Of a DNA stretch of 64,000 nucleotides, positions 36,480 through 48,575 are shown piece by piece. Source of the stretch: Piliocolobus tephrosceles (Eukaryota; Chordata; Mammalia; Primates; Cercopithecidae); assembly GCF_002776525.5 (NCBI RefSeq), contig NC_045443.1:49829377-49893376 (forward strand), written 5' to 3'. Position numbers and translations under genes: made by a program. The first letter of the stretch is position 1. Every line of letters begins with the position of its first letter. The notes beneath the pieces are model-generated. The model saw only the letters and a list, made by a program, of their open reading frames with translations, was not told the DNA's origin and ran no database searches.

Positions 36480-36860
36480 CAATGTATGAACATTATTTAG
36501 ACCCTGATGCAAGCCAGCAATTTTAATGAAAACATTCCTGAGACATCAGGGGAAATGTGAAACCTGACTGGATATTTGATCATATTAAATAATTAATGTT
36601 CATCTTGTTAAGGGCCATAAGGTTATTATGGTTATATTATTTAAAGAGTCCTTATCTTTTACAGAAACTTATAAAAATATTTATAAATAAAATAGTATGA
36701 TGTCTGAGATTTGCTCCACCATTGAGAGGCATGGAATTGGTAGAAATGAAATAAGATGAGTTTATTGCTGAGGTGGGTGATGGGCACACAGGAGTTTATT
36801 ACACCATTCTACTTTGATGTTCGTTTGACATTTTCCATAAGAAAGTTTTTGTTCATTCCA
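36480..36860 (+). repeat. Ancient interspersed repeat, family not assigned
   Basis: The segments 'gatatttgatcatattaaat', 'gagtccttatcttttacag' and 'catgatgtctgagatttgctcc'-like sequence, then 'gggtgatgggcacacaggag' and 'gacattttccataag', follow an order I know from old mammalian repeats, but I cannot name it safely. Confidence 0.4.
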
Positions 36861-38795
36861 ATTTTTTTGTGCACACACACAAAAATAGTTTTTGAAGAGC
36901 CACCTTGCCTTAGACTAATTATGACACCTTTCCTTCCTATTATAAATAAGCAGTTTTTACTGTAAACAGCAGTTTCTCTTTCCAGTACATGCAAATAAGG
37001 ACATCTGAGCATATAGTTCAAATATATAGCTTGCCTGAACCTAGTAAGAGTAACAAGTAAGTTGGATGGCAGAATCAGAATCCAAAAATAATTTGACAGT
37101 TTGAAGCTTGAGCCAAAACTAGTAAGAAAGATTTAACAGAGGTTAATGTAAAACCCCACATGTGCATTCAAGCAAAACAACTGCACAGTTCCCCATGGGG
37201 AGATAAGGTTTCACAATGGCTTGCATAAAATCATGCCAGCTTAAGGTGAGTCAGTGGCAGAAAGCAGCTGCCAAAATTACCTGCAAGGTCAGAGGATGCA
37301 CAAAGGCAAGCTCTGTGCCCACCTTTTTCCTATACTAGTCAGGCTTCACCTGAAGGGTTTGGTTCTAGGCACCTGGAAGATGTCTGAGAGCACCGAGGAT
37401 GGTTGGGGGCATCCCCCAGCTGAGAGGAGATGAAAGTGTCCCACCTGGAGAAGGACCCTGATAAAGGGGGAACCTTCCTTAAACATTTGTAGACTCTCAT
37501 GCACAAAGGGATTTACAGTTGTTACCTATAGCCACAGGAAAACTTGGACCAATTAGTGGAATTTTACACGGTAAAGCTCAGCTTAACCTCCTCTGTGAGA
37601 GGAAGAGGAGTTCCCCACCACAGCAGGGTGGGATACCACTGTAGACAATATTTTAGAGAGGACATAGGTATCTAAATGAGGCTCCTTCTCCTGGCGTCTG
37701 AAGTCACTTCTAGCCTTAAGAGTTTTATTCCTCAGAAATTAACTAACAGTGATAGCATTAGAAATTGATAGATAGGAAATAATGATAACAATATCTCCCA
37801 TTTATTGAGTACTTATCCTGTTCTAGGAGCTGTGCCAAGCTCTAGCATGCATTATGTCGTTTAATCAGTCCATCAGTCAGCAAGTGTTTACTGAGTGCAC
37901 ATTTCCTGCTCAGTATTTTGTAACACAGAAGCAGTATATGACACAGTTGCTTTCCTTAAAGAATTTAGAATAGAGTTGCTAATAAAAATTTGTGTACATA
38001 TAGTATAATATCAGTATGAATGTCTTTTGTCTTATAAAGTGTTTTTTACATATATTACTTCATGTGTTCTTCAACACATCCCAGAGAGGAAGATATTATT
38101 TTAATTACCGTATTAATGAATAATAATACCTAATGTTTTAAATCATTCTCTTCCTCTGGGAGTGACCAGTTTCTCATGTGGTTCAGCATGAACCCAGCCT
38201 CAATCAAGAGAAGACTAGTTTCTTAGATTTTTTATTTTTATATCCCTCTTATCACAATAATAAGGTCGTTAACTTAAAATAATAATCCATGTTAAAATAG
38301 AAAGTAAATATAATACTCTAATCACCAATGACAAATACTCTCCAGTAGCAGGAAGCAGAAAGGAAAACATGCCAATATTCATAGGCTTTATTATTCATAA
38401 AGGCTTAGAGGCAAATTTTTTTGGTCTTGGTTTTATTGGGAATATAAGAAAATAGACAAAGTCTGAGACTATTTTAAAGTCGGGCTCTGAACCAAATGTT
38501 TATCTCATCTTGGACAGGAAATTTGTGGGCCCAAATGCAAATAGTCAGGGCTGAAGCAGGGGATGGGAAGAGTTGAGTTTGGAGTAAATGACTGCAGTGT
38601 CAGCCTCCTGAAAGAGAAAAGGCCACCGGACACCTGGGCCAGATTTCAGCACCAAGGACAGAGCACCGCTTCCTGGATGGCGTCTAAAGACTCAAAGGCC
38701 TCTCACTAAAGTAACGCTGTGCCGTTGAAGACCAGAAACACACCCCACACACACACATACTGTCTTGAAGAAACAAAACTACACCTATGTTATTA
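36861..38795. other. AT-rich intergenic stretch, no gene seen
   Basis: Nothing coding. A MIR/L2-like 'cccatttattgagtacttatcctg' lies near 37795-37870. Confidence 0.4.
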
Positions 38796-38900
38796 ATATA
38801 GTATGGGAGTGACAAGCATGGACTCTGGGGCTCAACTGTCTATGTTCACACACTGGCTCTACCACTTACTAACTGTAACCTGTGGCACAATGTGGCCTTT

Positions 38901-38914
38901 AAGCCTCTATACTT
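38901..38914. repeat. L1 target-site duplication, left copy
   Basis: aagcctctatactt; identical right copy at 45485-45498 just after the L1 A-tail. Confidence 0.9.
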
Positions 38915-39920
38915 GAAAGATGGCCGAATAGGAACAGCTTCAGTCTCCATCTCCCAGCGCGAGCGACACAGAAGACCGGCGATTTCTGCATTTTCAACTG
39001 AGGTACTGGGGTCATCTCACTCGGGAGTGCCGGACAATCGGTGCTGGTCAGCTGCTGCAGCCCGACCAGCGAGAGCTGAAGCAGGGCGAGGCATCGCCTC
39101 ACCTGGGAAGCGCGAGGGGGAAGGGAGTCCCTTTTCCTAGCCAGGGGAACTGAGACACACAACACCTGGAAAATCGGGTAACTCCCACCCCAATACTGCG
39201 CTGTAACACCGGCACACCGGAGATTGTATCCCACACCTGGCCAGGAGGGTCCCACGCCCACGGAGCCTCTCTCCTTGCTAACACAGCAGTCTGCGGCAAT
39301 CTAACCGCAAGGCAGCAGCGAGGCTGGGGGAGGGGCGCCCGCCATCGCTGAGGCTTAAGTAGGTAACTAAAGCCACTGGGAAGCTGGAACTGGGTGGAGC
39401 TCACAGCAGCTCAAGGAAACCTGCCTGTCTCTGTAGACTGCGCCTCTGGGGACAGGGCTCAGCTAAAGGAGTAGAAGCCTGTGAAACGCGAACGACTCTG
39501 TCTGACAGCTTTGAAGAGAGCAGTGGATCTCCCAACATGGAGGTTGAGATCTGAGAAGGGGCAGTCTGCCTGCTCAAGTGGGTCACTGACCCCTGAGTAG
39601 CCTAACTGGGAGACATCCCCCACTAGGGGCAGTCTGACACCCCACACCTCACAGGGTGGAGTACACCCCTGAGAGGAAGCTTCCAAAGCAAGAATCAGAC
39701 AGGTGCACTCGCTGTTCAGCAATATTCTATCTTCTGCAACCTCTGCTGCTGATACCCAGGCAAACAGGGTCTGGAGTGGACCTCAAGTAATCTCCAACAG
39801 ACCTATAGCTGAGGGTCCTGACAGTCAGAAGGAAACCTATCAAACAGGAAGGACACCTATATCAAAACCCCATCAGTACGTCACCATCATCAAAGACCAG
39901 TGACAGATAAAACCACAAAG

Positions 39921-40937
39921 ATGGGGAAAAAGCAGGGCAGAAAAGCTGGAAATTCAAAAAATAAGAGCGCATCTCCTCCTGCAAAGGAGCACAGCCCATC
40001 GCCAGCAACGGATCAAAGCTGGTCAGAGAATGATTTTGATGAGATGAGAGAAGAAGGCTTCAGTCCATCAAACCTCTCAGAGCTAAAGGAGGAATTACGT
40101 ACCCAGCGCAAAGAAACTAAAAATCTTGAAAAAAAAGTGGAAGAATTGACAGCTAGACTAATTAATGCAGAGAAGGTCATAAACGAAATGACAGAGGTGA
40201 AAACCATGACACGAGAAATACGTGACAAATGCACAAGCTTCAGTAACCGACTCGATCAACTGGAAGAAAGAGTATCAGCGATTGAGGATCAAATGAATGA
40301 AATGAAGTGAGAAGAGAAACCAAAAGAAAAAAGAAGAAAAAGAAATGAACAAAGCCTGCAAGAAGTATGGGATTATGTCAAAAGACCAAATCTACGTTTG
40401 ATTGGGGTGCCTGAAAGTGAGGGGGAAAATGGAACCAAATTGGAAAACACTCTACAGGATATCATCCAGGAGAACTTCCCCAACCTAGCAGGCCAGGCCA
40501 ACATTCAAATTCAGGAAATACAGAGAACGCCACAAAGATACTCCTCCAGAAGAGCAACTCCAAGACACATAATTGCCAGATTCACCAAAGTTGAAATGAA
40601 GGAAAAAATCTTAAGGGCAGCCAGAGAGAAAGGTCGGGTTACCCACAAAGGGAAGCCCATCAGACTGACAGCAGATCTCTCGGCAGAAACTCTACAAGCC
40701 AGAAGAGAGTGGGGGCCAATATTCAACGTTCTTAAAGAAAAGAATTTTAAACCCAGAATTTCATATCCAGCCAAACTAAGTTTCATAAGTGAAGGAGAAA
40801 TAAAATTCTTTACAGATAAGCAAATGCTTAGAGATTTTGTCACCACCAGGCCTGCCTTACAAGAGACCCTGAAGGAAGCCCTAAACATGGAAAGGAACAA
40901 CTGGTACCAGCCACTGCAAAAACATGCCAAAATGTAA
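39921..40937 (+). pseudogene. L1 ORF1 with one premature stop
   Basis: ORF1p is the trimeric RNA-binding chaperone of L1. The frame starts MGKKQGRKAGNSKNKSASPP and ends LQKHAKM; it would be 338 codons, the normal length. Residues about 45-130 form the coiled coil (LEKKVEELTARLINAEKVIN), followed by the RRM (RLIGVPESEGENGTKLENTL) and the C-terminal domain (QARREWGPIFNVLKE). A single in-frame TGA at 40308-40310, at the end of the coiled coil, splits it. The remainder is open in the same frame. The stop looks like a C-to-T change at a CpG. Confidence 0.93.
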
Positions 40938-41000
40938 AGACCGTCGAGCCTAGGAAGAAACTGCATCAACTAATGAGCAAAATAACCAGTTAATATCATA

Positions 41001-44000
41001 ATGGCAGGATCAAGATCACACATAACAATATTAACCTTAAATGTAAATGGACTAAATGCTCCAATTAAAAGACACAGACTGACAAACTGGATAAAGAGTC
41101 AAGACCCATCAGTCTGCTGTCTTCAGGAGACCCATCTCACATGCAGAGACATACATAGGCTCAAAATAAAAGGATGGAGGAAGATCTACCAAGCAAATGG
41201 AGAACAAAAAAAAGCAGGGGTTGCAATCCTAGTCTCTGATAAAACAGACTTTAAACCATCAAAGATCAAAAGAGACAAAGAAGGCCATTACATAATGGTA
41301 AAGGGATCAATTCAACAGGAAGAGCTAACTATCCTAAATATATATGCACCCAATACAGGAGCACCCAGATTCATAAAGCAAGTCCTTAGAGACTTACAAA
41401 GGGACTTAGACTCCCATACAATAATAATGGGAGACTTCAATACCCCACGGTCAACATTAGACAGATCAACGAGACAGAAAGTTAACAAGGATATACAGGA
41501 ATTGAACTCATCTCTGCAGCAAGCAGACCTAATAGACATCTACAGAACTCACCCCAAATCAACAGAATATACATTCTTCTCAGCACCACATCACACTTAT
41601 TCCAAAATTGACCACATAATTGGAAGTAAAGCACTCCTCAGCAAATGTACAAAAAAAGAAATTATAACAAACTGTCTCTCAGACCACAGTGCAATCAAAC
41701 TAGAAATCAGGACTAAGAGACCAATCAAAACCGCTCAACTACATGGAAACTGAACAACCTGCTCCTGAATGACTACTGGGTACATAACGAAATGAAGGCA
41801 GAAATAAAGATGTTCTTTGAAACCAATGAGAATAAAGATACAACATACCAGAATCTCTGGGACACATTTAAAGCAGTTGTAGAGGGAAATTTATAGCACT
41901 AAATGCCCACAAGAGAAATCAGGAAAGATCTAAAATTGACACTCTAACATCACAATTAAAAGAACTAGAGAAGCAAGAGCAAACACATTCAAAAGCTAGC
42001 AGAAGGCAAGAAATAACTAAGATCAGAGCAGAACTGAAGGAGATAGAGACACAAAAAACCCTGCAAAAAATCAATGAATCCAGGAGTTGGTGTTTTGAAA
42101 AGATCAACAAAATTGATCTACCGCTAGCAAGACTAATAAAGAAGAAAAGAGAGAAGAATCAAATAGACGCAATAAAAAATGATAAAGGGGATATCATCAC
42201 TGACCCCACAGAAATACAAACTACCATCAGAGAATACTATAAACACCTCTACGCAAATAAACTAGAAAATCTAGAAGAAATGGATAATTTCCTGGACACT
42301 TACACTCTCCCAAGACTAAACCAGTAAGAAGCTGAATCCCTGAATAGACCAATAGCAGGCTCTGAAATTGAGGCAATAATTAATAGCCTACCAACCAAAA
42401 AAAGTCCAGGACCAGATGGATTCACAGCTGAATTCTACCAGAGGTACAAGGAGGAGCTGGTACCATTCCTTCTGAAACTATTCCAATCAATAGAAAAAGA
42501 GGGAATCCTCCCTAACTCATTTTATGAGGCCAACATCATCCTGATACCAAAGCCTGGCAGAGACACAACAAAAAAAGAGAATTTTAGACCAATCTCCCTG
42601 ATGAACATCGATGCAAAAATCCTCAATAAAATACTGGCAAACCGGATTCAGCAGCACATCAAAAAGCTTATCCACCATGATCAAGTGGGCTTCATCCCTG
42701 GGATGCAAGGCTGGTTCAACATACGCAAATCAATAAATGTAATCCAGCGTATAAACAGAACCAAAGACAAAAACCACATGATTATCTCAATAGATGCAGA
42801 AAAGGCCTTTGACAAAATTCAACAGCCCTTCATGCTAAAAACGCTCAATAAATTCAGTATTGATGGAACGTATCTCAAAATAATAAGAGCTATTTATGAC
42901 AAACCCACAGCCAATATCATACTGAATGGGCAAAAACTGGAAAAGTTCCCTTTGAAAACTGGCACAAGACAGGGATGCCCTCTCTCACCACTCCTATTCA
43001 ACATAGTGTTGGAAGTTCTGGCTAGGGCAATCAGGCAAGAGAAAGAAATCAAGTGTATTCAGTTAGGAAAAGAAGAAGTCAAATTGTCTCTGTTTGCAGA
43101 TGACATGATTGTATATTTAGAAAACCCCATTGTCTCAGCCCAAAATCTCCTTAAGCTGATAAGAAATTTCAGCAAATTTTCAGGATACAAAATTAGTGTG
43201 CAAAAATCACAAGCATTCTTATACACCAGTAACAGACAAACAGAGAGCCAAATCAGGAATGAACTTCCATTCACAATTGCTTCAAAGAGAATAAAATACC
43301 TAGGAATCCAACTTACAAGGGATGTAAAGGACCTCTTCAAGGAGAACTACAAACCACTGCTCAGTGAAATAAAAGAGGACACAAACAAATGGAAGAACAT
43401 ACCATGCTCATGGATAGGAAGAATCAATATCATGAAAATGGCCATACTGCCCAAGGTCATTTATAGATTCATTGCCATCCCCATCAAGCTACCAATGAGT
43501 TTCTTCACAGAATTGGAAAAAACTGCTTTAAAGTTCATATGGAACCAAAAAAGAGCCCGTATTGCCAAGACAATCCTAAGTCAAAAGGACAAAGCCGGAA
43601 GCGTCACGCTACCTGACTTCAAACTATACTACAAGGCTACAGTAACCAAAACAGCATGGTACTGGTACCAAAACAGAGATATAGACCAATGGAACAGAAC
43701 AGAGTCCTCAGAAATAATACCACACATCTACAGCCATCTGATCTTTGATAAACCTGAGAAAAACAAGAAATGGGGAAAGGATTCCCTATTTAATAAATGG
43801 TGCTGGGAAAATTGGCTAGCCATAAGTAGAAAGCTGAAACTGGATCCTTTCCTTACTCCTTATACGAAGATTAATTCAAGATGGATTAGAGACTTAAATG
43901 TTAGACCTAATACCATAAAAACCCTAGAAGAAAATCTAGGTAGTACCATTCAGGACATAGGCATGGGCAAGGACTTCATGTCTAAAACACCAAAACCAAC

Positions 44001-44823
44001 GGCAGCAAAAGCCAAAATTGACAAATGGGATCTCATTAAACTAAAGAGCTTCTGCACAGCAAAAGAAACTACCATCAGAGTGAACAGGCAACCTACAGAA
44101 TGGGAGAAAATTTTTGCAATCTACTCATCTGACAAAGGGCTCATTTCCAGAATCTACAAAGAACTCAAGCAAATATACAAGAAAAAAACAAACAACCCCA
44201 TCCAAAAGTGGGGAAAGGATATGAACAGACATTTCTCAAAAGAAGACATTCATACAGCCAACAGACACATGAAAAAATGCTCATCATCACTGGCCATCAG
44301 AGAAATGCAAATCAAAACCACAATGAGATACCATCTCACACCAGTTAGAATGGCAATCATTAAAAAATCAGGAAACAACAGGTGTTGGAGAGGATGTGGA
44401 GAAATAGGAACACTTTTACACTGATGGTGGGATTGTAAACTAGTTCAACCATTATGGAAAACAGTATGGCGATTCCTCAAGGATCTAGAACTAGATGTAC
44501 CATATGACCCAGCCATCCCACTACTGGGTATATACCCAAAGGATTATAAATTATGCTACTACAAAGACACATGCACACGTATGTTTATTGCGGCACTATT
44601 CACAATAGCAAAGACTTGGAATCAACCCAAATGTCCATCAGTGACAGACTGGATTAAGAAAATGTGGCACATATACACCATGGAATACTATGCAGCCATA
44701 AAAAAGGATGAGTTTGCGTCCTTTGTAGGGACATGGATGCAGCTGGAAACCATCATTCTTAGCAAACTATCACAAGAAGAGAAAACCAAACACCGCATGT
44801 TCTCACTCATAGGTGGGAACTGA
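41001..44823 (+). pseudogene. L1 ORF2 (endonuclease and reverse transcriptase), broken
   Basis: The endonuclease part (41001-41753) starts MAGSRSHITILTLNVNGLNA and keeps LQETHL, GDFNTP and SDHSAIKLE. A frameshift near 41720-41740 leads to a stop at 41751-41753. A second frame disturbance lies near 41880-41900 and an in-frame TAA at 42325-42327. From 42328 the frame is open for about 2.1 kb with reverse-transcriptase motifs, including the catalytic FADD at 43093-43104. An in-frame TGA at 44422-44424 breaks the cysteine-rich C-terminal region just after EIGTLLH. The same frame then resumes to the normal end LIGGN at 44823. Confidence 0.93.
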
Positions 44824-45011
44824 ACAATGAGCTCACTTGGACTCGGGAAGGGGAACATCACACACTGGGGCCTATCATGGGGAGGGGGGAGGGGGGAGGG
44901 ATTGCATTGGGGAGTTATACCTGATATAAATGATGAATTGATGGGTGCTGACGAGTTGATGGGTGCAGCACACCAACATGGCACATGTATACATATGTAA
45001 CAAACCTGCAC

Positions 45012-45111
45012 NNNNNNNNNNNNNNNNNNNNNNNNNNNNNNNNNNNNNNNNNNNNNNNNNNNNNNNNNNNNNNNNNNNNNNNNNNNNNNNNNNNNNNNNN
45101 NNNNNNNNNNN
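45012..45111. other. Assembly gap (100 N)
   Basis: Exactly 100 N, the usual placeholder for a gap of unknown size. It interrupts the L1 3' end. Confidence 0.99.
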
Positions 45112-45441
45112 GGAATACTATGCAGCCATAAAAAAGGATGAGTTTGCGTCCTTTGTAGAGACATGGATGCAGCTGGAAACCATCATTCTTAGCAAATTAT
45201 CACAAGAAGAGAAAACCAAACACCGCATGTTCTCACTCATAGGTGGGAACTGAACAATGAGCTCACTTGGACTCGGGAAGGGGAACATCACACACTGGGG
45301 CCTATCATGGGGAGGGGGGAGGGGGGAGGGATTGCATTGGGGAGTTATACCTGCTATAAATGATGAATTGATGGGTGCTGACGAGTTGATGGGTGCAGCA
45401 CACCAACATGGCACATGTATACATATGTAACCTGCACGTTA
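45112..45441 (+). repeat. Second copy of the L1 3' end across the gap
   Basis: Repeats 44682-45011 at a constant offset of 430. I see three base differences (44730/45160, 44767/45197, 44924/45354) and a 4-base deletion near the end. Probably unmerged contig ends. Confidence 0.85.
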
Positions 45442-45544
45442 TGCACATGTACCCTAGAACTTAAAGTATAAAAAAAAAAAAAAAAAGCCTCTATACTTCG
45501 TTTTCCACATCCTTAAGGTAAGGATAATCATACCTACTTCATAG

Positions 45545-46740
45545 TGATGGCAGCAGCTGCAGCAGGGAGGCACAGCTGGGGCTGCACACTCCATGGAGCC
45601 GGTGGGAGCCCCAACTCAGAAGAGGTGCTGCTGCAGCCACCCAAATTGTGGCTGCAGACCCAGGCCTCTTGTTCTAAGGAGAAAGCAAAAGCCCCGCCCT
45701 CCTGGTCAGGGTTACAGCCCTCCAAACTGTGGCTGTGGATTGGAGCCTCCTTGTGCTCTTTAGAGGGCCAGGAGTAGGCAGGGTCTGCCTTCCTGGGTGC
45801 AGCTGCAGTTGCCTGATCTACAGCAGCAGACCTGGGTCTCCCACTCTGCAGAGCAGGCAGGAGCCAGGGACAGGCAGGAGCCCTGCCTCTTCCAAGTTGG
45901 TGGGGCAGAAGCACCCCAGGTACAGCTGCCCCTGCCCTCCCAGGAGCAAGACCTGTGCATCTCTGCAGCCTGCACCTTCAGAGGCCTGGGAAGGGCCCCC
46001 CTCCAGTCCCTGTTGCTTCAGGGGGTTTCTGCTTCCCCTGCCTGGCCTCTCTCCTCTCCTGTTGCCTGCTGTGATCTCCAAGCTGGATTGAGTCTGAGCC
46101 CCAGGGTCATGAATGGCAGTGGGAGGCAGGCAGATTACTGGATGGAAAAGAGTGGTCCCCAGTAAGGTCTCACCTTCAGGCCAGGGAGGGCCTGAAGGCT
46201 GGGGAATGGTCAGCCAGTCCCACCAACTGGAGTGGGGACTTGTGGTACCTCCTTGGGGCAGCCCATGGGCCATTCAGCACACACTTCCTCCCCTCTGAGG
46301 TCCATAAAATCCCAGGGCACAGCCAGAGCAGGGGAAAGGACACAGAGGATGGAGAGATGAGGGAGGACCACCTGCAGAGAGGAGCTACCTCTCTGCTGAT
46401 AGCTGGAGATGCCAGGATGATGAGCTGCAGAGAGGAGCAGCCCTCTCTGCTGAGAGCTTCAAAGATCTGTGGAGGTGATGGGGTGACCTCCCCACAGAAA
46501 GGAGCCGCTCTTTCCAGGGCGTCCTCTCTGCTGAGAGCTGCACACTCTACACAGTACAACCTGCCCACAGAGGGAAGCTACCCACTGTGGGTCTCCTTTG
46601 AGCTGTTGTAACACTCAGTGAAACTCCTCTTCATCTTGTTCGCCTTCCACTTGTCTGCATACCTCACTCTTCCTGGACACAGGACAAGAACTTGGGCAAT
46701 AGTACCACCAGCCACAGAGGTTTCTGGCCAGAAAAGTGAC
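45545..46740 (+). mobile_element. ERV LTR-like block (probable solo LTR)
   Basis: A GC-rich block unlike its AT-rich surroundings, interrupting a MIR. It has a possible TATA-like 'ccataaaatccc' at about 46302-46315. Its 3' part ('gagctgttgtaacactcag', 'aaactcctcttcatcttg', 'gcatacctcactcttcctgg') has the order I associate with class I endogenous retrovirus LTR R/U5 sequence. No internal retroviral genes are seen. Family and exact ends not determined. Confidence 0.5.
46365..46550. repeat. Short degenerate tandem repeat in the LTR-like block
   Basis: Units of about 55-65 bp built on 'gcagagaggagc' and 'cctctctgctgagagct' recur about three to four times (near 46371, 46425, 46490, 46525). Confidence 0.6.
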
Positions 46741-46840
46741 ATCCCAAGGATCCCGTAACGATACGATCATTGTGAAGATTAGATGAGCCATATGTGAAGT
46801 TCTCAGAACAATTTATGGCAGGGAGTAATTACGTATATAA

Positions 46841-47490
46841 CTAGGTAGTGTATATTTGCTTCATTTGTTGGTTTTCCATAACCTTGAGATCTCAGTATGT
46901 GGGGGGAAAGGGCATGTGAAGTGTTGTGGGCAAAATCTTGCTGGAGAGAGAGTTGGCTGCTCTTGAATAATAAGAAAGACAGATACATGGGCAGCATTTG
47001 ACCGCATTCTCCCACCACCTTGGCCCAAAGACCTCAAGAGGAGCAGTGAGGAAGGCCCTGAGGAGACCCAGGCTGGGCACTGAAGTGACAGTTGACTGTT
47101 GTTGAGCCATTTGGAGCTCTTGGCAAGGACCACTGAGGCCTCAGCGAGAAGTGTGCCAGCCTCAGGGAGTGGGCTGCCCTAGGGTGGATCCAGAAAGTGG
47201 GAAGCATATCACTGCAATCAGGCCAATTGTCTGATGCAGGTTGCTTAACCCCAAAGACTCCCTCAGTGCTCTCATTCTCCTCTCATCTCTCACTCAGTCC
47301 ACATACAGCTGCTACCATAACTTTCTGCAGCCTTTCTGTCACCCTCCGATTCAGAAGGCACAATAGGTCTCTATTGTTCTACAAAACTTAGAGCCAAAAT
47401 GCAGCATAACATATTACAGTCTAATGGAGAAAAAAGAAAAAACAGAGCTGAAAGAAGGAAAGGCAGGGTTTCTATATAAGACAACATGAA
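46841..47490. other. Intergenic, no gene seen
   Basis: No recognisable coding or repeat feature. Confidence 0.35.
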
Positions 47491-47494
47491 GGTG

Positions 47495-47772
47495 GGCCAG
47501 GCACGATAGCTCACGTCTGTAATCCCAGCACTTTGGGAAGCCGAGGCAGGCAGATCACGAGGTCAGGAGTTCAAGACCAGCCTGGCCAACATAGTGAAAC
47601 CCCATCTCTACTAAAAATACAAAAAATTAGCCTGGCATGGTGGTGCGTGCCTGTAATCCCAGCTACTTGGAATTCTGAGGCAGGAGAATTGCTTAAACCC
47701 TGGAGGTAGAGGTTGCAGTGAACCGAGATTGCACCAGCACACTGCAGCCTGGGCAACAGAGCGAGATTCTGA
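47495..47772 (+). mobile_element. Alu with polypurine tail
   Basis: ggccaggcacgatagctcac to 'gggcaacagagcgagattctg', then the A-tail is replaced by a (GAAG)n tract. Confidence 0.9.
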
Positions 47773-47975
47773 GGAAGGAAGGAAGGAAGGAAGGAAGGAA
47801 GGAAGGAAGGAAGGAAGGAAGGAAGGAAGGAAGGAAGGGAGGGAGGGAGGGGGGAAGGAAGGGAGGGGGGGAGAGGGGGGGGGCGGGAGGGAGGAAAAGA
47901 AAAGAAAAGAAGGTAAAGGAAAGGAAAAGGAAGAGGAAGAAGAAGAGAAATAGAAGAGAAAGAAAAAAGGCAATA
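47773..47975. repeat. Polypurine (GAAG)n/(GGGA)n/(GAAAA)n tract
   Basis: About 200 bases with almost only purines on the plus strand, beginning as about 16 perfect GGAA units (47774-47836) and degrading to GGGA- and GAAAA-rich sequence. Confidence 0.95.
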
Positions 47976-48575
47976 GTGCCATGGCTCAGGTCCAACCCCC
48001 TAGCTTGACAATGTCTTTCTAGGTCCCTTCTTGAATTGGCTTTAAACATCCAAGGGGATGGAATTGTGGTGTCACTAACTCTGAGGAGAAAAGAGCTATT
48101 ACAGAGGAGTGGCAAAGGTCAGGGGGACTTTCTGTAGTCACGTATTAGGTTTCAGGCTCTGTATGTGGTGCAGGAGCACTGGCCACTGCTGGTGGTCGTC
48201 TGCACAATCCTGGCCAAGGAGGATGGTGATGAACTGCCAAGTCTGGGATTCTGATCCACAGAGAGACCTAGGCTTCTGAACTGGACATCCTACCCATCAG
48301 CCATGGGGTTGATACCCACTTGTAGACCCTGGGTACCTCTGTTGCTCCAGTTGCCACTGCTGGAGCTGCTACTGTCCCCCTTACTAATGTTTTTGCTGCT
48401 AGAAATGTGGTTGACCACAGCTGCAATGAGAATGGACTGCTCAGTCACAATCTGTCTTCCTAAATGCCCATTGCATGCCAATCCCTGTCTGAGAAATGGG
48501 TAGTCAAGGAAAACGACAGAGGAGAGACTTGTGAAAAGACGCTACAAAAAGAGAGCAAAAGAAAAGAAGAGGAGA

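Larger units (their letters stand above)
38915..45484 (+). mobile_element. Full-length L1PA retrotransposon, broken, with assembly gap
   Basis: Non-LTR retrotransposon with 5' UTR (38915-39920), ORF1 (39921-40937), a 63-bp inter-ORF spacer, ORF2 (41001-44823), 3' UTR with G-rich tract (44879-44900) and A-tail. It is flanked by a perfect 14-bp duplication aagcctctatactt at 38901-38914 and 45485-45498. Without the duplicated tail around the N run the element would be about 6.1 kb, the expected full length. ORF1 has one internal stop and ORF2 several breaks, so it is not competent for retrotransposition on its own. Intermediate age within the primate L1PA series; the exact subfamily is not determined. 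Confidence 0.95.
38800..46840 (+). repeat. Old MIR split by an L1PA and an LTR-like block
   Basis: Three separated pieces read in order as one MIR: 38800-38914 ('gcatggactctggggctcaac'-type start, 'taccacttactaactgtaacc'), 45499-45544 ('cgttttccacatccttaag', 'gataatcatacctacttcat') and about 46755-46840 ('attgtgaagattagatgag'). The first gap is the L1 with its target duplication, the second is the LTR-like block. Confidence 0.7.

Noticed and set aside
45534..46165. Overlapping open frames in the GC-rich block
   Set aside because: Frames open in several phases on both strands because of composition; interpreted as LTR-like, not coding.
47693..48115. Open frames rich in PSFLPSFLPS or EGRKEGRKEG
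   Set aside because: Translations of the (GAAG)n tract in two directions.
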